NCBI RefSeq assembly: GCF_900156735.1
Contig: NZ_FTOL01000002.1
Location: forward strand, 372,001-436,000
Length of the DNA stretch: 64,000 bases
Direction of reading: 5' to 3'
DNA from: Chryseobacterium ureilyticum
GTDB taxonomy: Bacteria > Bacteroidota > Bacteroidia > Flavobacteriales > Weeksellaceae
Both the position numbers and the translations under genes were made by a program. The notes beneath the pieces are model-generated. The model did no database searches and was not told where the DNA came from. It saw nothing but the letters and a program-made list of their open reading frames with translations. Each line of letters starts with the position of its first letter. Positions within the stretch are counted from its first letter, which is position 1. Below are positions 6,731 through 14,831 of the stretch, piece by piece.

Positions 6731-7906
6731 TTATCTCTTCATTATTCCTAAAATTATCTTGACACTTATAATGTAAAAAATTAAGACTGATAATAGTTTG
6801 AATAATTCATTAAAGCTTAAATTAAACTTCCATTGAAAGATTGAGATAACTATTTTATAAATTGTTATGGGAAAATTTATAATTGAATACCAATTTAAAA
6901 ATATTTGATAATAGAAAAACAGAGCTATCATTACAATGTTAAAGCCCCCATATAAAGCAATAAGATAATCCTTTTTCGTTAGTATAGACTTTTCATTTTT
7001 AAAAGTAGATAATAGAATCAATTTTAAGTTGTTCATGGCATGGAAATTAAGATTAGGCTTGTTCAACAAGTCTGACAATATCCAATATCCATCAGCTCGC
7101 AAAAATGGGATTAGATTGTATAATGCTTTTACTGAAATAGCCAATGCCAAAATTTCCAGTATATGATATTTTGTAAAAAAACCAATAATTAATAGTAATA
7201 AGCAAAAAATAATTTCAAAATAAATACCTGCACTATTTACTATAATTCTTTTCCACTTACTTAATCTCCATATATCCGTCACGTCTGCAAAAAATGCTGG
7301 TATGAAATACAAGTAAAAACCAAAGCCAATTCCTCCATGTCTTGCCTTGAAAAAATGGGATGCACTTGCATGTCCCAGCTCATGAAAAATAGTACTTATA
7401 AAAAGTAGCAATATAAAATATGGCACAAAAGTATTAGAGTTGAGAGTCGGATTATTATAATAATTTGTATAAATACTATATCCAAAAATAATGATTGAAA
7501 AAAAAATAACCGAATAAAAAACTTTCCTGACAAACAATAGTTTCAAGAAGGGAACTATTGTTGAAATTACTTCTGGTTTAAGAAAAATGAAACCATATTT
7601 TATATAGTCCGGAATTTTTGATTGTTCTTTTATTGAATCATCGTGACCAAAAGTTCCATACTGTTTTAGCTGACCAAAAAGCAATATAATTTGTGAATCT
7701 GAAATAGGTACTTTATGGCTTTTTTGAAAATCCATATTAATTTGTGATACTGTTCTGCTCCCATCTGCTAAACTTAATAAATCATAGTATTTCTGATTCA
7801 GTTTAGTATATTTATTAAGTTTTACATTATGCAGTAAATATTCACTTTCATTGAATTTTGAAAATTCAATATCTGATGATAGTTTATATACAGGGCTTTC
7901 CTCCAT
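6731..7906 (-). CDS. PqqD-domain M50 site-2-protease-like membrane protein
   Basis: This 391-aa protein has two parts. Residues about 10-90 resemble a PqqD-like peptide-recognition domain, with the typical LADGSRTVSQI segment at 46-56. The remainder has several membrane helices with the M50 zinc motifs HELGH (175-179) and NLIPFLRADG (264-273), the latter giving the third ligand. Such fusions occur in modified-peptide clusters (YydH-like) and recognise or cleave leader peptides at the membrane. Its ATG overlaps the stop of the upstream cyclase-like gene by one base (TAATG), so translation is probably coupled. Predicted role: binding and cleaving the 67-aa peptide made by the first gene of this operon. 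Confidence 0.78.
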   Translation of the reverse strand: MEESPVYKLSSDIEFSKFNESEYLLHNVKLNKYTKLNQKYYDLLSLADGSRTVSQINMDFQKSHKVPISDSQIILLFGQLKQYGTFGHDDSIKEQSKIPDYIKYGFIFLKPEVISTIVPFLKLLFVRKVFYSVIFFSIIIFGYSIYTNYYNNPTLNSNTFVPYFILLLFISTIFHELGHASASHFFKARHGGIGFGFYLYFIPAFFADVTDIWRLSKWKRIIVNSAGIYFEIIFCLLLLIIGFFTKYHILEILALAISVKALYNLIPFLRADGYWILSDLLNKPNLNFHAMNNLKLILLSTFKNEKSILTKKDYLIALYGGFNIVMIALFFYYQIFLNWYSIINFPITIYKIVISIFQWKFNLSFNELFKLLSVLIFYIISVKIILGIMKR

Positions 7907-9765
7907 TATAGTAAAGCCTTTAATGCGTAAGCAGTAGTAAGCGTCTTACTTTTGTAAGGCTCATGGGCTTTAGGTTTAATAAAATTTTCCGCCTTCCAAC
8001 TACCATTTTCATGCTGATGTTCTATTAAAAATTGTTGTGCGCTATTTTTCATTTTCTCAAGTTCAGGAAACTCTAATAAATTCATGCAAAAAATAGCAAA
8101 AGAAGTTGACAAATTTTTATATTGATTCTCATCAAAACTTCCATCAGCATTTTGGAAACCAATCAAAAAGTCTTTTATTTTCTGCTTGACAGCTCCATAT
8201 TGTGTAGGAAACTCATTAAGCAACCTCAGACAAACATATGTACCATAAAGTTTACCATAGTACCATCTGCTCTCCCAATACCCTTGCTCTTTTTGCTCTG
8301 AAATAATATACTTGATTGCTTTTTCTATGGTGGACTTGTATTTTTCTGAATCTAATAAGGTTAAAGCATATACAAAGTTGGCTACAACTTCCACATCTGC
8401 CCCTTTTCCCCATTTGGTAGAATTGAATAAATCCTGTTTTTTCTGTTTTTCAGTAAGATTTACTTTAGGAAGAATCCAAGTTTCTATTCCACCACTAGGC
8501 TGTGTTCTTTCAGATACGGCAATACTAATTGCTTTTATACAATATTTATCTACCAATTTCCCATTTCCTGTTTTGATAAACTGTTGCATAATTTGCCCTA
8601 GATCGTCAATATCTGCTGCTATTTCCTGAACAGTTGGAAAATAAGACCAAGCTCCAATATTGTCCTTATTTTGTCTTCCTTCTATATATTGATTTTCTTT
8701 TTCAATAAAAACTTGAAGATTAAGATTAAAAGAATGTGCAATTTCCAACAAACAATCATTCAATAATGCTCTTTGAAAAGTATCTGAAGAATGGATATCA
8801 ATTTCATTCTCGAATCCTTCCATACCTCCTAAATACATAAAATGCTTTAAATCAACATAATTTTGAAGAAAATCACTCTTAATGAATTGCAAGCCTTTAA
8901 AAAAAAAGTCTATTGTGACTTTATTAAAATCAAAAAAGTAATCTTCTTGAATTAATTTTCTTTTTGTATTTGCTTTTTCTTCTATTGTTTTGACATAACC
9001 ATTAACTGAATCCTTGGTTTGAAGAATTGTTTTTTCAAAGTCGCAGATTGTATCCAGCCACAAACTATCCGGTGGCAATTTTTCAATTACTTTTTTAGCC
9101 TTCTCCAAATAATAAATTGATTTTTCAAAAAGAATAACACTTGTTCCATCTATATAAAACAACTTATTTAAAATATTTACATCATATTTATATTTGGAAA
9201 AGTCTAATGTTTTGGATAATTCATATACCGCCCAATTAAATTGTTTTTTGTTAAAGTCCTCTGTGAAATCTATAATATCATCATATAATTGAAACCCTAT
9301 CGAAAAATATTTATGAGATTCGAGCAGTAAATTATAAATTTCGCTATTGTTACTATTTTCTGAAAAAATAAATAAACTATCAATAGCTACTTTTCCAAAG
9401 GCAGATTTCATATCTGCAACTTTATTATAATTCTCTTCACTTGGATTATTCCAAAGGTTTTTTTCTAATGATATTGCCTTGCGAAACTCTCTTTTTCTTG
9501 TTTCCCAAAGATTCCAAAAATTGTTACCATCTTCATATATTGTGGATAAAATTTTTATTGCATTCTCTTGTAAATCTAAAACATTAAATATTCTATGATT
9601 TTCTTGATTATCAATAACAGCATCTAATTGCAAAATAGATTGATAAAAATAAAAGCCTGCTTTTGAAAGCAGGTCTATTGTCACCTTATCTATATCTGGA
9701 AAATAATCGTGAAATAGTTTAGGATAATATTCGTAAAATTCTGGAGATTTCTTTTTATGGCTCAT
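7906..9765 (-). CDS. Two-domain terpene-cyclase-like enzyme (class I-like plus class II-like)
   Basis: The ATG at 9765 gives 619 residues. Residues about 1-260 are all-helical and contain FQLYDDIID (D162, D163, D166), resembling the second DDxxD motif of prenyl diphosphate synthases, and an earlier acidic pair D48/D52. Residues about 280-619 resemble the alpha-toroid of squalene-hopene/copalyl-type cyclases. They hold the class II acid motif DIDD (385-388) and three QW motifs: QKEQGYW (491-497), QNADGSF (538-544) and QHENGSW (584-590). The order differs from plant diterpene synthases, where the class I domain is C-terminal. The start overlaps the preceding gene by 11 bases. An isoprenoid substrate is likely from the motifs. 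Whether the product is free or attached to the peptide is unknown. Confidence 0.72.
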   Translation of the reverse strand: MSHKKKSPEFYEYYPKLFHDYFPDIDKVTIDLLSKAGFYFYQSILQLDAVIDNQENHRIFNVLDLQENAIKILSTIYEDGNNFWNLWETRKREFRKAISLEKNLWNNPSEENYNKVADMKSAFGKVAIDSLFIFSENSNNSEIYNLLLESHKYFSIGFQLYDDIIDFTEDFNKKQFNWAVYELSKTLDFSKYKYDVNILNKLFYIDGTSVILFEKSIYYLEKAKKVIEKLPPDSLWLDTICDFEKTILQTKDSVNGYVKTIEEKANTKRKLIQEDYFFDFNKVTIDFFFKGLQFIKSDFLQNYVDLKHFMYLGGMEGFENEIDIHSSDTFQRALLNDCLLEIAHSFNLNLQVFIEKENQYIEGRQNKDNIGAWSYFPTVQEIAADIDDLGQIMQQFIKTGNGKLVDKYCIKAISIAVSERTQPSGGIETWILPKVNLTEKQKKQDLFNSTKWGKGADVEVVANFVYALTLLDSEKYKSTIEKAIKYIISEQKEQGYWESRWYYGKLYGTYVCLRLLNEFPTQYGAVKQKIKDFLIGFQNADGSFDENQYKNLSTSFAIFCMNLLEFPELEKMKNSAQQFLIEHQHENGSWKAENFIKPKAHEPYKSKTLTTAYALKALL

Positions 9766-10903
9766 CAATAAATTTCTGTTCTTCTTTGGAAAGTAAAGTA
9801 TTATTTTCTTTAATCTCTTTATTAGCAATATTTTCGGTTAGATTTTTATTTAAATCAATTTTATTTTTCAATCCTTTTTTATCTGATTCTAAAAATTTTT
9901 GAAAATTTATTTCTTGAATAAATGAAACGGGATACTTTTTTTCTTTGTATAGCGCATAACCTTTAATTTCGGTATAAACTAAAGCTGGTAGATATTTTCC
10001 GTCTTTTTTATAAAAATCATATTTGATATTATTTGAAGTGGCTACACCTTCGTAAGCTTCTCCTCGTTTGTTCTTGTTCTTGAACGACTGAGACATATTT
10101 GTTATATAAAGATCAAAACTACTAATGACTTTGTCTGTTTTGCTATATGTAAATTTTCCTTTATATGTATTTATTTCATCTTTTGTTTCAAAATAAATAA
10201 TTTGAATGTTCTGGTTTTCTGAAAGTATTTTTGAAACAAATACACTATTTTTTGTATCATTTAAAAAACCAATAATTTCACTATTAAAAAATAACTTCTG
10301 AATAAAGTTTTTGGGAGTTATTTGAATATCTGTATTAAAGGGATAATCATTAGAAGATACTTTAGTTTTAAAATATTTAATGTTGTTAAAGCCGATTTGG
10401 ACAAAAGAGTCGACATTATCTTGTGCCTTAAAATTATAGGCATTTGCTAAAGCCCATATGTCAATATTGGCTATTAAAAGGTTAATCATTTTCCCATCAA
10501 TATAACCTTTTTGCTTTATTGTAGATTGATATAGAGAGGGCTTACTGTAATATATGCTTAGATAATCTTTTAAAGCATTTTGAAACATTTGCCTTATATC
10601 TATTTTGGATATTTTCACCTCTTCAATATCTTTATATAATGGCTTTAATTTTATAATAGGAGTTAAAGACTCCAATGTTAACTCTTCATATCCTTGAGCA
10701 AAAATATTCAGTGGTTTCTTATCATTTTTTAGTTCTACTTCCCCATCATCGTTACTATACAGCACCACATTATCAGACATAATTCTAACATTTTGAAGAG
10801 GTTTGTTTTCTTCAGAATCAATAATTCTTACTTTGATATTTTGAGGAAAATAAAATTGTAATGATAACCCCAAATAGGCTATTAAAAATAATATGGACTT
10901 CAT
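9755..10903 (-). CDS. Exported protein with carboxypeptidase-like regulatory domain
   Basis: This 382-aa protein has an N-terminal signal peptide (MKSILFLIAYLGLSLQFYF). Residues about 22-90 form a carboxypeptidase-regulatory-like beta-sandwich (VRIIDSEENKPLQNVRIMSD). The remainder matches the uncharacterised exported proteins often found next to TonB-dependent systems in Bacteroidota, and ends in a charged tail. Its ATG overlaps the stop of the preceding 97-aa gene (ATGA). The role is unknown. As an envelope partner of the peptide operon it may act in secretion, surface display or immunity; that is a guess from context. Confidence 0.6.
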   Translation of the reverse strand: MKSILFLIAYLGLSLQFYFPQNIKVRIIDSEENKPLQNVRIMSDNVVLYSNDDGEVELKNDKKPLNIFAQGYEELTLESLTPIIKLKPLYKDIEEVKISKIDIRQMFQNALKDYLSIYYSKPSLYQSTIKQKGYIDGKMINLLIANIDIWALANAYNFKAQDNVDSFVQIGFNNIKYFKTKVSSNDYPFNTDIQITPKNFIQKLFFNSEIIGFLNDTKNSVFVSKILSENQNIQIIYFETKDEINTYKGKFTYSKTDKVISSFDLYITNMSQSFKNKNKRGEAYEGVATSNNIKYDFYKKDGKYLPALVYTEIKGYALYKEKKYPVSFIQEINFQKFLESDKKGLKNKIDLNKNLTENIANKEIKENNTLLSKEEQKFIDEP

Positions 10904-11193
10904 TTAGTTGTATTATCTCTTTGATATATTAATGTTCTATCAAATCCATTTTGAAAATAAATCCGATTTGTAAAATTATCTCTGTAAATAACTTCTTTTT
11001 CTTTTCCAAGAGAAAAATTAAAACCACTCTTTTTTTGTGGTTTTTTAAAATCTATTACTATTTCTTTTTTGTTGCTTAATCCTAATATTGCAGTATCTTT
11101 TTTATATTTAAGAGAATCAGTATACTTTGGAAGTAACTGTGCGTTAATTTGTGAGGATATCAACAAAATTGTTGTAAAAAAAACTACTCTCAT
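10900..11193 (-). CDS. Small exported protein (97 aa)
   Basis: A signal peptide (MRVVFFTTILLISSQINAQ) precedes about 78 mature residues rich in Lys, Asp and aromatic residues, with no domain I recognise. It follows the peptide gene and its attenuator hairpin, and its stop overlaps the next ATG by four bases. The size and tight coupling to the carboxypeptidase-regulatory-like protein suggest that the two act together in the periplasm or outer membrane. An immunity role is possible but not shown. Confidence 0.55.
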   Translation of the reverse strand: MRVVFFTTILLISSQINAQLLPKYTDSLKYKKDTAILGLSNKKEIVIDFKKPQKKSGFNFSLGKEKEVIYRDNFTNRIYFQNGFDRTLIYQRDNTTK

Positions 11194-11210
11194 AAAAATT
11201 GAAATATAAA

Positions 11211-11241
11211 AACAGCTAATACATAGATTGTATTAGCTGTT
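11211..11241 (-). terminator. Attenuator between the peptide gene and the biosynthetic genes
   Basis: AACAGCTAATAC (11211-11222) pairs perfectly with GTATTAGCTGTT (11230-11241). On the minus strand it is followed by TTTTTATATTT. It lies 5 bases past the stop of the 67-aa gene and before the next start at 11193. Partial termination would give more peptide transcript than enzyme transcript. Confidence 0.75.
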
Positions 11242-11246
11242 ACTTT

Positions 11247-11450
11247 TTAAAATGTCCAAGTGGCACTACCTCCAACGGCAGTAGTATTGGTTTCAATTGT
11301 TTCACCAGCATCAAACATTGTAGGTGCAGATACACTTACGTCCCAAGCCTTCATTTCAAATCTTTGTTCCAATTCTTCCATTTGGAAATTTTCTAATAAT
11401 TCATTTTTTTCAACTTCTTGATCTAGTTGAGTAAAATTTTCTGCATTCAT
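11247..11450 (-). CDS. Putative precursor peptide (67 aa)
   Basis: The 67-aa product splits into an acidic, helix-prone N-terminal half (residues 1-34, rich in Glu, Gln, Leu) and a C-terminal half (about 35-67) with only one charged Lys. That half is rich in Ser, Thr, Ala and Gly, has Trp at 36 and 65, and ends in Phe. This leader/core division is typical of ribosomal peptide natural products. It has no signal peptide and no double-glycine site; a Gly-Gly at 60-61 is near the C-terminus and is not a plausible leader site. A strong promoter lies 29 bases upstream and an attenuator lies directly downstream. It heads the operon with the PqqD/M50 protease. The modification and cleavage site are unknown. 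Confidence 0.65.
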   Translation of the reverse strand: MNAENFTQLDQEVEKNELLENFQMEELEQRFEMKAWDVSVSAPTMFDAGETIETNTTAVGGSATWTF

Positions 11451-11478
11451 AATATTTTTTTATAAAATTTGACTATAG

Positions 11479-11508
11479 CAAATTTAAAATAAATTTTTAA
11501 TTGTGCAA
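11479..11508 (-). promoter_or_regulatory. Promoter of the peptide operon
   Basis: On the minus strand TTG (11508-11506) is followed after exactly 19 bases by TAAATTTG (11486-11479). This is a perfect Bacteroidota promoter, placing transcription start about 20 bases before the ATG at 11450. Confidence 0.82.
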
Positions 11509-11667
11509 TTTTTATATAAATTATTATGTATGATTTAAGACTATTAAGAATAAATTTTCAAATATTTACCGTTTTAATCTACTCTTTTGGTTCTGTTTAT
11601 TTTTAATATTTTCCAACCCACTTACTATTTTGTTTTCCAAACTTTAAAAAAAATAAAGACAATAGAC

Positions 11668-12231
11668 CTATTTAGCTTCGTAACCATCTTTGAATCTCAG
11701 GAATTTCTCCGCATCTTTCGGGTTTTTATTAATCCATTTTTGTACAAGTTCGGTGTTGTTTTCTAATTTTTGAATGTCGTCTTTAGGATATAGCAGTTTT
11801 CCATCCTTTTCAAATTCGGAAAGGATTTCCTCTCTAAGCTCGCTTTTGGAACGGATACTTTCGGAATACCATTTGAATGCAAGATTTCCACTTATTAGAA
11901 TTGTCGAAAATGACAGTAAAATTGCACCAAAAATACCCCAAACAAGATTCGATTTTCGTAAAGCTTCAATACTTTGCTGAGATAATTCCGCAATAATTAT
12001 TTTCGGGATTTGACTTACGGTTTTCTTAAATATTTCATTTTCTTTTTGATAAGTTCTTGATGTTTCATCGATTATATTTATCAAAGCCGATACAGATTGT
12101 TCAAGTTCTGAAGATACATTCATATAATCTTCAACTGAAGCTTTAGTTTCTGTGTTAGATTCAATATTTGCTTTACAGGATTCTATAACTTGATTCAAAA
12201 TCTCCATTCCGTCTTTTTGTGTATTGTCCAT
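11668..12231 (-). CDS. Membrane protein of the mobilization operon
   Basis: This 187-aa protein has a long helical N-terminal part (about 1-90) with coiled-coil character. One strong membrane segment follows (about 97-120, GIFGAILLSFSTILISGN), then a charged C-terminal tail. The gene begins five bases after the relaxase stop, so it is the third gene of the mob operon. No domain is recognised. In other Bacteroidota mobilizable elements the third mob protein often couples the relaxosome to the transfer channel; that role is inferred from position. Confidence 0.55.
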   Translation of the reverse strand: MDNTQKDGMEILNQVIESCKANIESNTETKASVEDYMNVSSELEQSVSALINIIDETSRTYQKENEIFKKTVSQIPKIIIAELSQQSIEALRKSNLVWGIFGAILLSFSTILISGNLAFKWYSESIRSKSELREEILSEFEKDGKLLYPKDDIQKLENNTELVQKWINKNPKDAEKFLRFKDGYEAK

Positions 12232-12236
12232 AATTT

Positions 12237-13091
12237 TTAACGTTTAAATTTTTTATTGTTCTCTATTTTCATTTCATTATTTCTCAAATCCTCATTCCGT
12301 TTATTTTGTCTAAGAAATTCCGAATCATTTGATGTTTTCAATTGTTCCGAGCGTTTTGTTTTATCTTCAAAGATTTTCTTTATTTCCGATATTTTCAGCT
12401 TGCTAGTAATTTCCGAAAGCTTGTATCCTGCTTTATACTGACGTGAGGTTTCATCGTTGATATCTGTTTTAAGAACGATTCTCATTCCCGAAATCCCGAC
12501 CTTGACATTGCTCGACAATGAAACCAAATAACCCCGATTCGACATTTCCAAAACCAGCTCTTCAAAATTTTTAGAATTTCCGATACTGGCAACCAGATTC
12601 TCATACATCTCATTTCTTTTATCAATGCCTGTTTCGATGTCTGTCTTTATACCCAAATCTCTACAGATTTCCCTTACAGCCTTACCGAAATTCTCCCCGA
12701 TATTGTGGGATTTGACCGTACATTTTCCAAAAGTGTCAATCCGGTTTACCACGAAATGAATATGCTTTTGTTTCGTAGAATTGTGGACATCCAAGCGATA
12801 TTGGTTGTTTTCCGAAACTCCGACTTTTGCAAGAGCCTGTATCGTGATTTTCGCCAGTTCTGCATCAGAAAGTTGGTCGCCTGTTTCTTTTGGTGGTGAG
12901 ATATAACCTGTCAAAGCCCATTTTTTGACATTGGAATTTCTTTTTGCTATTGCTTTCATTTCCAAAAATTGTTCTTCAGGACTGCTTCCGAGAAGATTGT
13001 TTGTTCCAAGCATCTTCGCCGTTCCTTTGTCAGTTCCGTTGTATTCCAAAGCGATTTTGGAAATCAGTCTTGTTGTTGCCGAATTATTCAT
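12237..13091 (-). CDS. mobA: MobA-type relaxase
   Basis: This 284-aa protein has the HUH nuclease signature of relaxases. An upstream His sits in LDVHNS, followed by the metal-binding KHIHFVVNRID motif (H-x-H). A nucleophile tyrosine would lie in the N-terminal 20 residues; Tyr14 is the best candidate. The C-terminal 60 residues are very basic. It would nick the element at oriT and pilot the strand into a recipient using a helper conjugation system. Its ATG overlaps the mobC stop by four bases. It is small but within the range of Bacteroidota mobilization relaxases. Confidence 0.82.
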   Translation of the reverse strand: MNNSATTRLISKIALEYNGTDKGTAKMLGTNNLLGSSPEEQFLEMKAIAKRNSNVKKWALTGYISPPKETGDQLSDAELAKITIQALAKVGVSENNQYRLDVHNSTKQKHIHFVVNRIDTFGKCTVKSHNIGENFGKAVREICRDLGIKTDIETGIDKRNEMYENLVASIGNSKNFEELVLEMSNRGYLVSLSSNVKVGISGMRIVLKTDINDETSRQYKAGYKLSEITSKLKISEIKKIFEDKTKRSEQLKTSNDSEFLRQNKRNEDLRNNEMKIENNKKFKR

Positions 13092-13558
13092 AATTCTTCA
13101 TTCATCAGATTCTCCCGTTCGTGAATCTTTTGATAGAGGTATTGTTTTATCAATGTCAAAACGGTTTCGATTTCCAGCAGGATATTTTTTTTATTTTCAA
13201 AAGCAGACCATTCGGAATTTCGCAAAAGGTTGGTGATTCGGATAAAGTTATTGCCATATTCCAAAAGGATTTTATCAGTTTCAAATTCCTTGACTTTCAA
13301 CTCCTCTTTTGTTGCTACCATTCGAAGAAGGGTCGAAATTTTCAAACTGTATTTATTAGCTTCGTCCTCCAGAAACTTAAATTCCTTTTCGGTAAATCGC
13401 ACGGAAACAACTCGTAAAAGATGGTTCGCACTTTTCTTTTTCAGCCCTCCTTTTTTTCCGAGTTCACGGAAGTATTGTTTCCTTTTTTCCGTCTCTTTTT
13501 TTTGTTCCTGCTCACGGGAGACTTTCAGGACAAAACTTTTCAAAAAATCATTCTCCAT
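13088..13558 (-). CDS. mobC: MobC-type relaxosome accessory protein
   Basis: This 156-aa basic protein has a ribbon-helix-helix-like segment (VVSVRFTEKEFKFLEDEANK, about residues 48-67). Family members bind oriT and help the relaxase melt the nick site. The C-terminal half is helical. It is directly upstream of mobA and overlaps it (ATGA). A 60-bp palindromic region that may be oriT lies 70-130 bases before its start. Confidence 0.78.
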   Translation of the reverse strand: MENDFLKSFVLKVSREQEQKKETEKRKQYFRELGKKGGLKKKSANHLLRVVSVRFTEKEFKFLEDEANKYSLKISTLLRMVATKEELKVKEFETDKILLEYGNNFIRITNLLRNSEWSAFENKKNILLEIETVLTLIKQYLYQKIHERENLMNEEL

Positions 13559-13628
13559 ATTTTTGTGTATTTATTATTTATCAACATTCAGTTTGTTTTT
13601 CAAGACGTTTTTGACGATAGGAAAAAAC

Positions 13629-13688
13629 CAAAAAGTTCCAATTTTACAATTAGCGTCCACGCTTTTTGTAAACATTGGGTACTTTTTG
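13629..13688. other. Nested palindrome, candidate oriT
   Basis: In the only gap between the primase-like gene and mobC, three inverted repeats are nested. CAAAAAGTTCCAA (13629-13641) pairs imperfectly with TTGGGTACTTTTTG (13675-13688). TTTACAA (13643-13649) pairs with TTGTAAA (13666-13672). GCGT and ACGC lie at the centre (13653-13662). Position upstream of mobC suggests oriT; a regulatory RNA or terminator is the alternative. Confidence 0.5.
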
Positions 13689-13694
13689 CACTCA

Positions 13695-14582
13695 CTATCT
13701 GCCATATTTTGGACGACGTTCTTCTTTAATTTCATTATTCATCAAAAACGCATTCAAATCTTTGTGATTTTTGTAGAGCAAACGTTCGTCTGTGATATTT
13801 TTATGTAGATTGATTAATTGTTCGGTTGCCAAATTTCCAGCTTCATCATTATCAAAATAGAGTTCAACTTTTTGATGGTTTTCAAGTTCAGTTTTAGCTT
13901 TGAAAAGTATAGAAACCGAATTTAAAATCAGGTAATCCGAAGGTTCTTTTTCGAGTGATTTTTCCAAAATTTTGAATGATAAATAATCCGTAAATCCTTC
14001 AAAAATTCTCAACGTTTCACTTCCGTTTTTAATCGTAGAAATATCCTTTTTTCCGAGACAGATTTTTGAATATTTATTGCGGATTTCGTAACCGCTTGAA
14101 TTGTTTTTGAAACCAAGTCCGAAATAATTTTTGTCATGAAGCAAATAATAAATTTCCTTTAAATCCGATTTTTGACTTTCCAGATTTCGGGATTTTAAAT
14201 AACTCAAAAGTGAAGAACGTTCTACATTTTTAATTTCCAAAATCTCATAATTGGTTTTTGATTTTTTATCAGAATTTTGTTTATTTTTCGAATTGTCATT
14301 TCTATCAAAACTTGAAAATTCAAATTGTCTCAGATATTCCAATGCTTCAGAAACCGAACACTTTTTAATGGCTTGAACCAAAGAAACATTATCGTATTGT
14401 TTGCCAGTTCCAAAATCGAAAGCTGTATTTTTTCCAAAATTGACGATTACACTTGGTGTCCGTTCTTTTCGGTCAAAAGCAAAATAAAATGCTGATTTCA
14501 AATTTTCTTTGCTTGGAAAAAGAGAAAAACTATCCAAAATCTCTCTAATATTAATATTTTCGTTTGCGGTTTTACAGTTCAT
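13695..14582 (-). CDS. Toprim-domain primase-like protein
   Basis: This 295-aa protein has an N-terminal part resembling the CHC2-type primase region without clear zinc cysteines, and a C-terminal Toprim domain. Visible Toprim motifs are RIFEGFTDYLSF (acidic Glu) near residue 196 and VELYFDNDEAG (the D-x-D motif) near residue 242. Such proteins prime replication of mobile elements with a VapE-like helicase, which is encoded next door. The 249-base gap between the two genes holds a cluster of TTACC repeats that may be the origin. Confidence 0.78.
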   Translation of the reverse strand: MNCKTANENINIREILDSFSLFPSKENLKSAFYFAFDRKERTPSVIVNFGKNTAFDFGTGKQYDNVSLVQAIKKCSVSEALEYLRQFEFSSFDRNDNSKNKQNSDKKSKTNYEILEIKNVERSSLLSYLKSRNLESQKSDLKEIYYLLHDKNYFGLGFKNNSSGYEIRNKYSKICLGKKDISTIKNGSETLRIFEGFTDYLSFKILEKSLEKEPSDYLILNSVSILFKAKTELENHQKVELYFDNDEAGNLATEQLINLHKNITDERLLYKNHKDLNAFLMNNEIKEERRPKYGR

Positions 14583-14625
14583 TTTTTTAATATTTTAAAG
14601 TTTTGTAAGTTTTTTCAGAATCTTC

Positions 14626-14819
14626 TTACCTTTCTACCAAAGTCTTTGTTAGAAAGAGTTTTGGTTAATTTTTGTCAGTTACCTTTTTCTACCTATTTAC
14701 CTTTTCAAAGTTTATAAATTGGTAACTTAGGTAAGAAGAAATTTTAATGTTACCTTATTAGAAAAACCTTTATTAATAATAGTTTTAAAAGATTTTAGGT
14801 AAGTTGGTAATTGAGGTAA
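14626..14819. repeat. Cluster of TTACC/GGTAA motifs, candidate replication origin or operator array
   Basis: Nine perfect copies of TTACC (either strand) lie in about 195 bases, at 14626, 14679, 14697, 14721, 14730, 14750, 14798, 14806 and 14815, plus CTACC variants at 14634 and 14689. The last three are spaced 8-9 bases apart. The array fills the gap between the VapE-like and primase-like genes, where iterons would be expected. The gap encodes nothing else. Confidence 0.6.
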
Positions 14820-14831
14820 GTCGATTTGCTA

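Noticed and set aside
7906..9765. Squalene-hopene cyclase
   Set aside because: QW and DxDD motifs fit, but the cyclase part is only about 340 residues and a separate class I-like domain precedes it; hopanoid partner genes are absent.
14626..14819. CRISPR array
   Set aside because: The repeats are five bases long, occur in both orientations and have irregular spacing. No array of 25-40 base repeats exists anywhere in the window.
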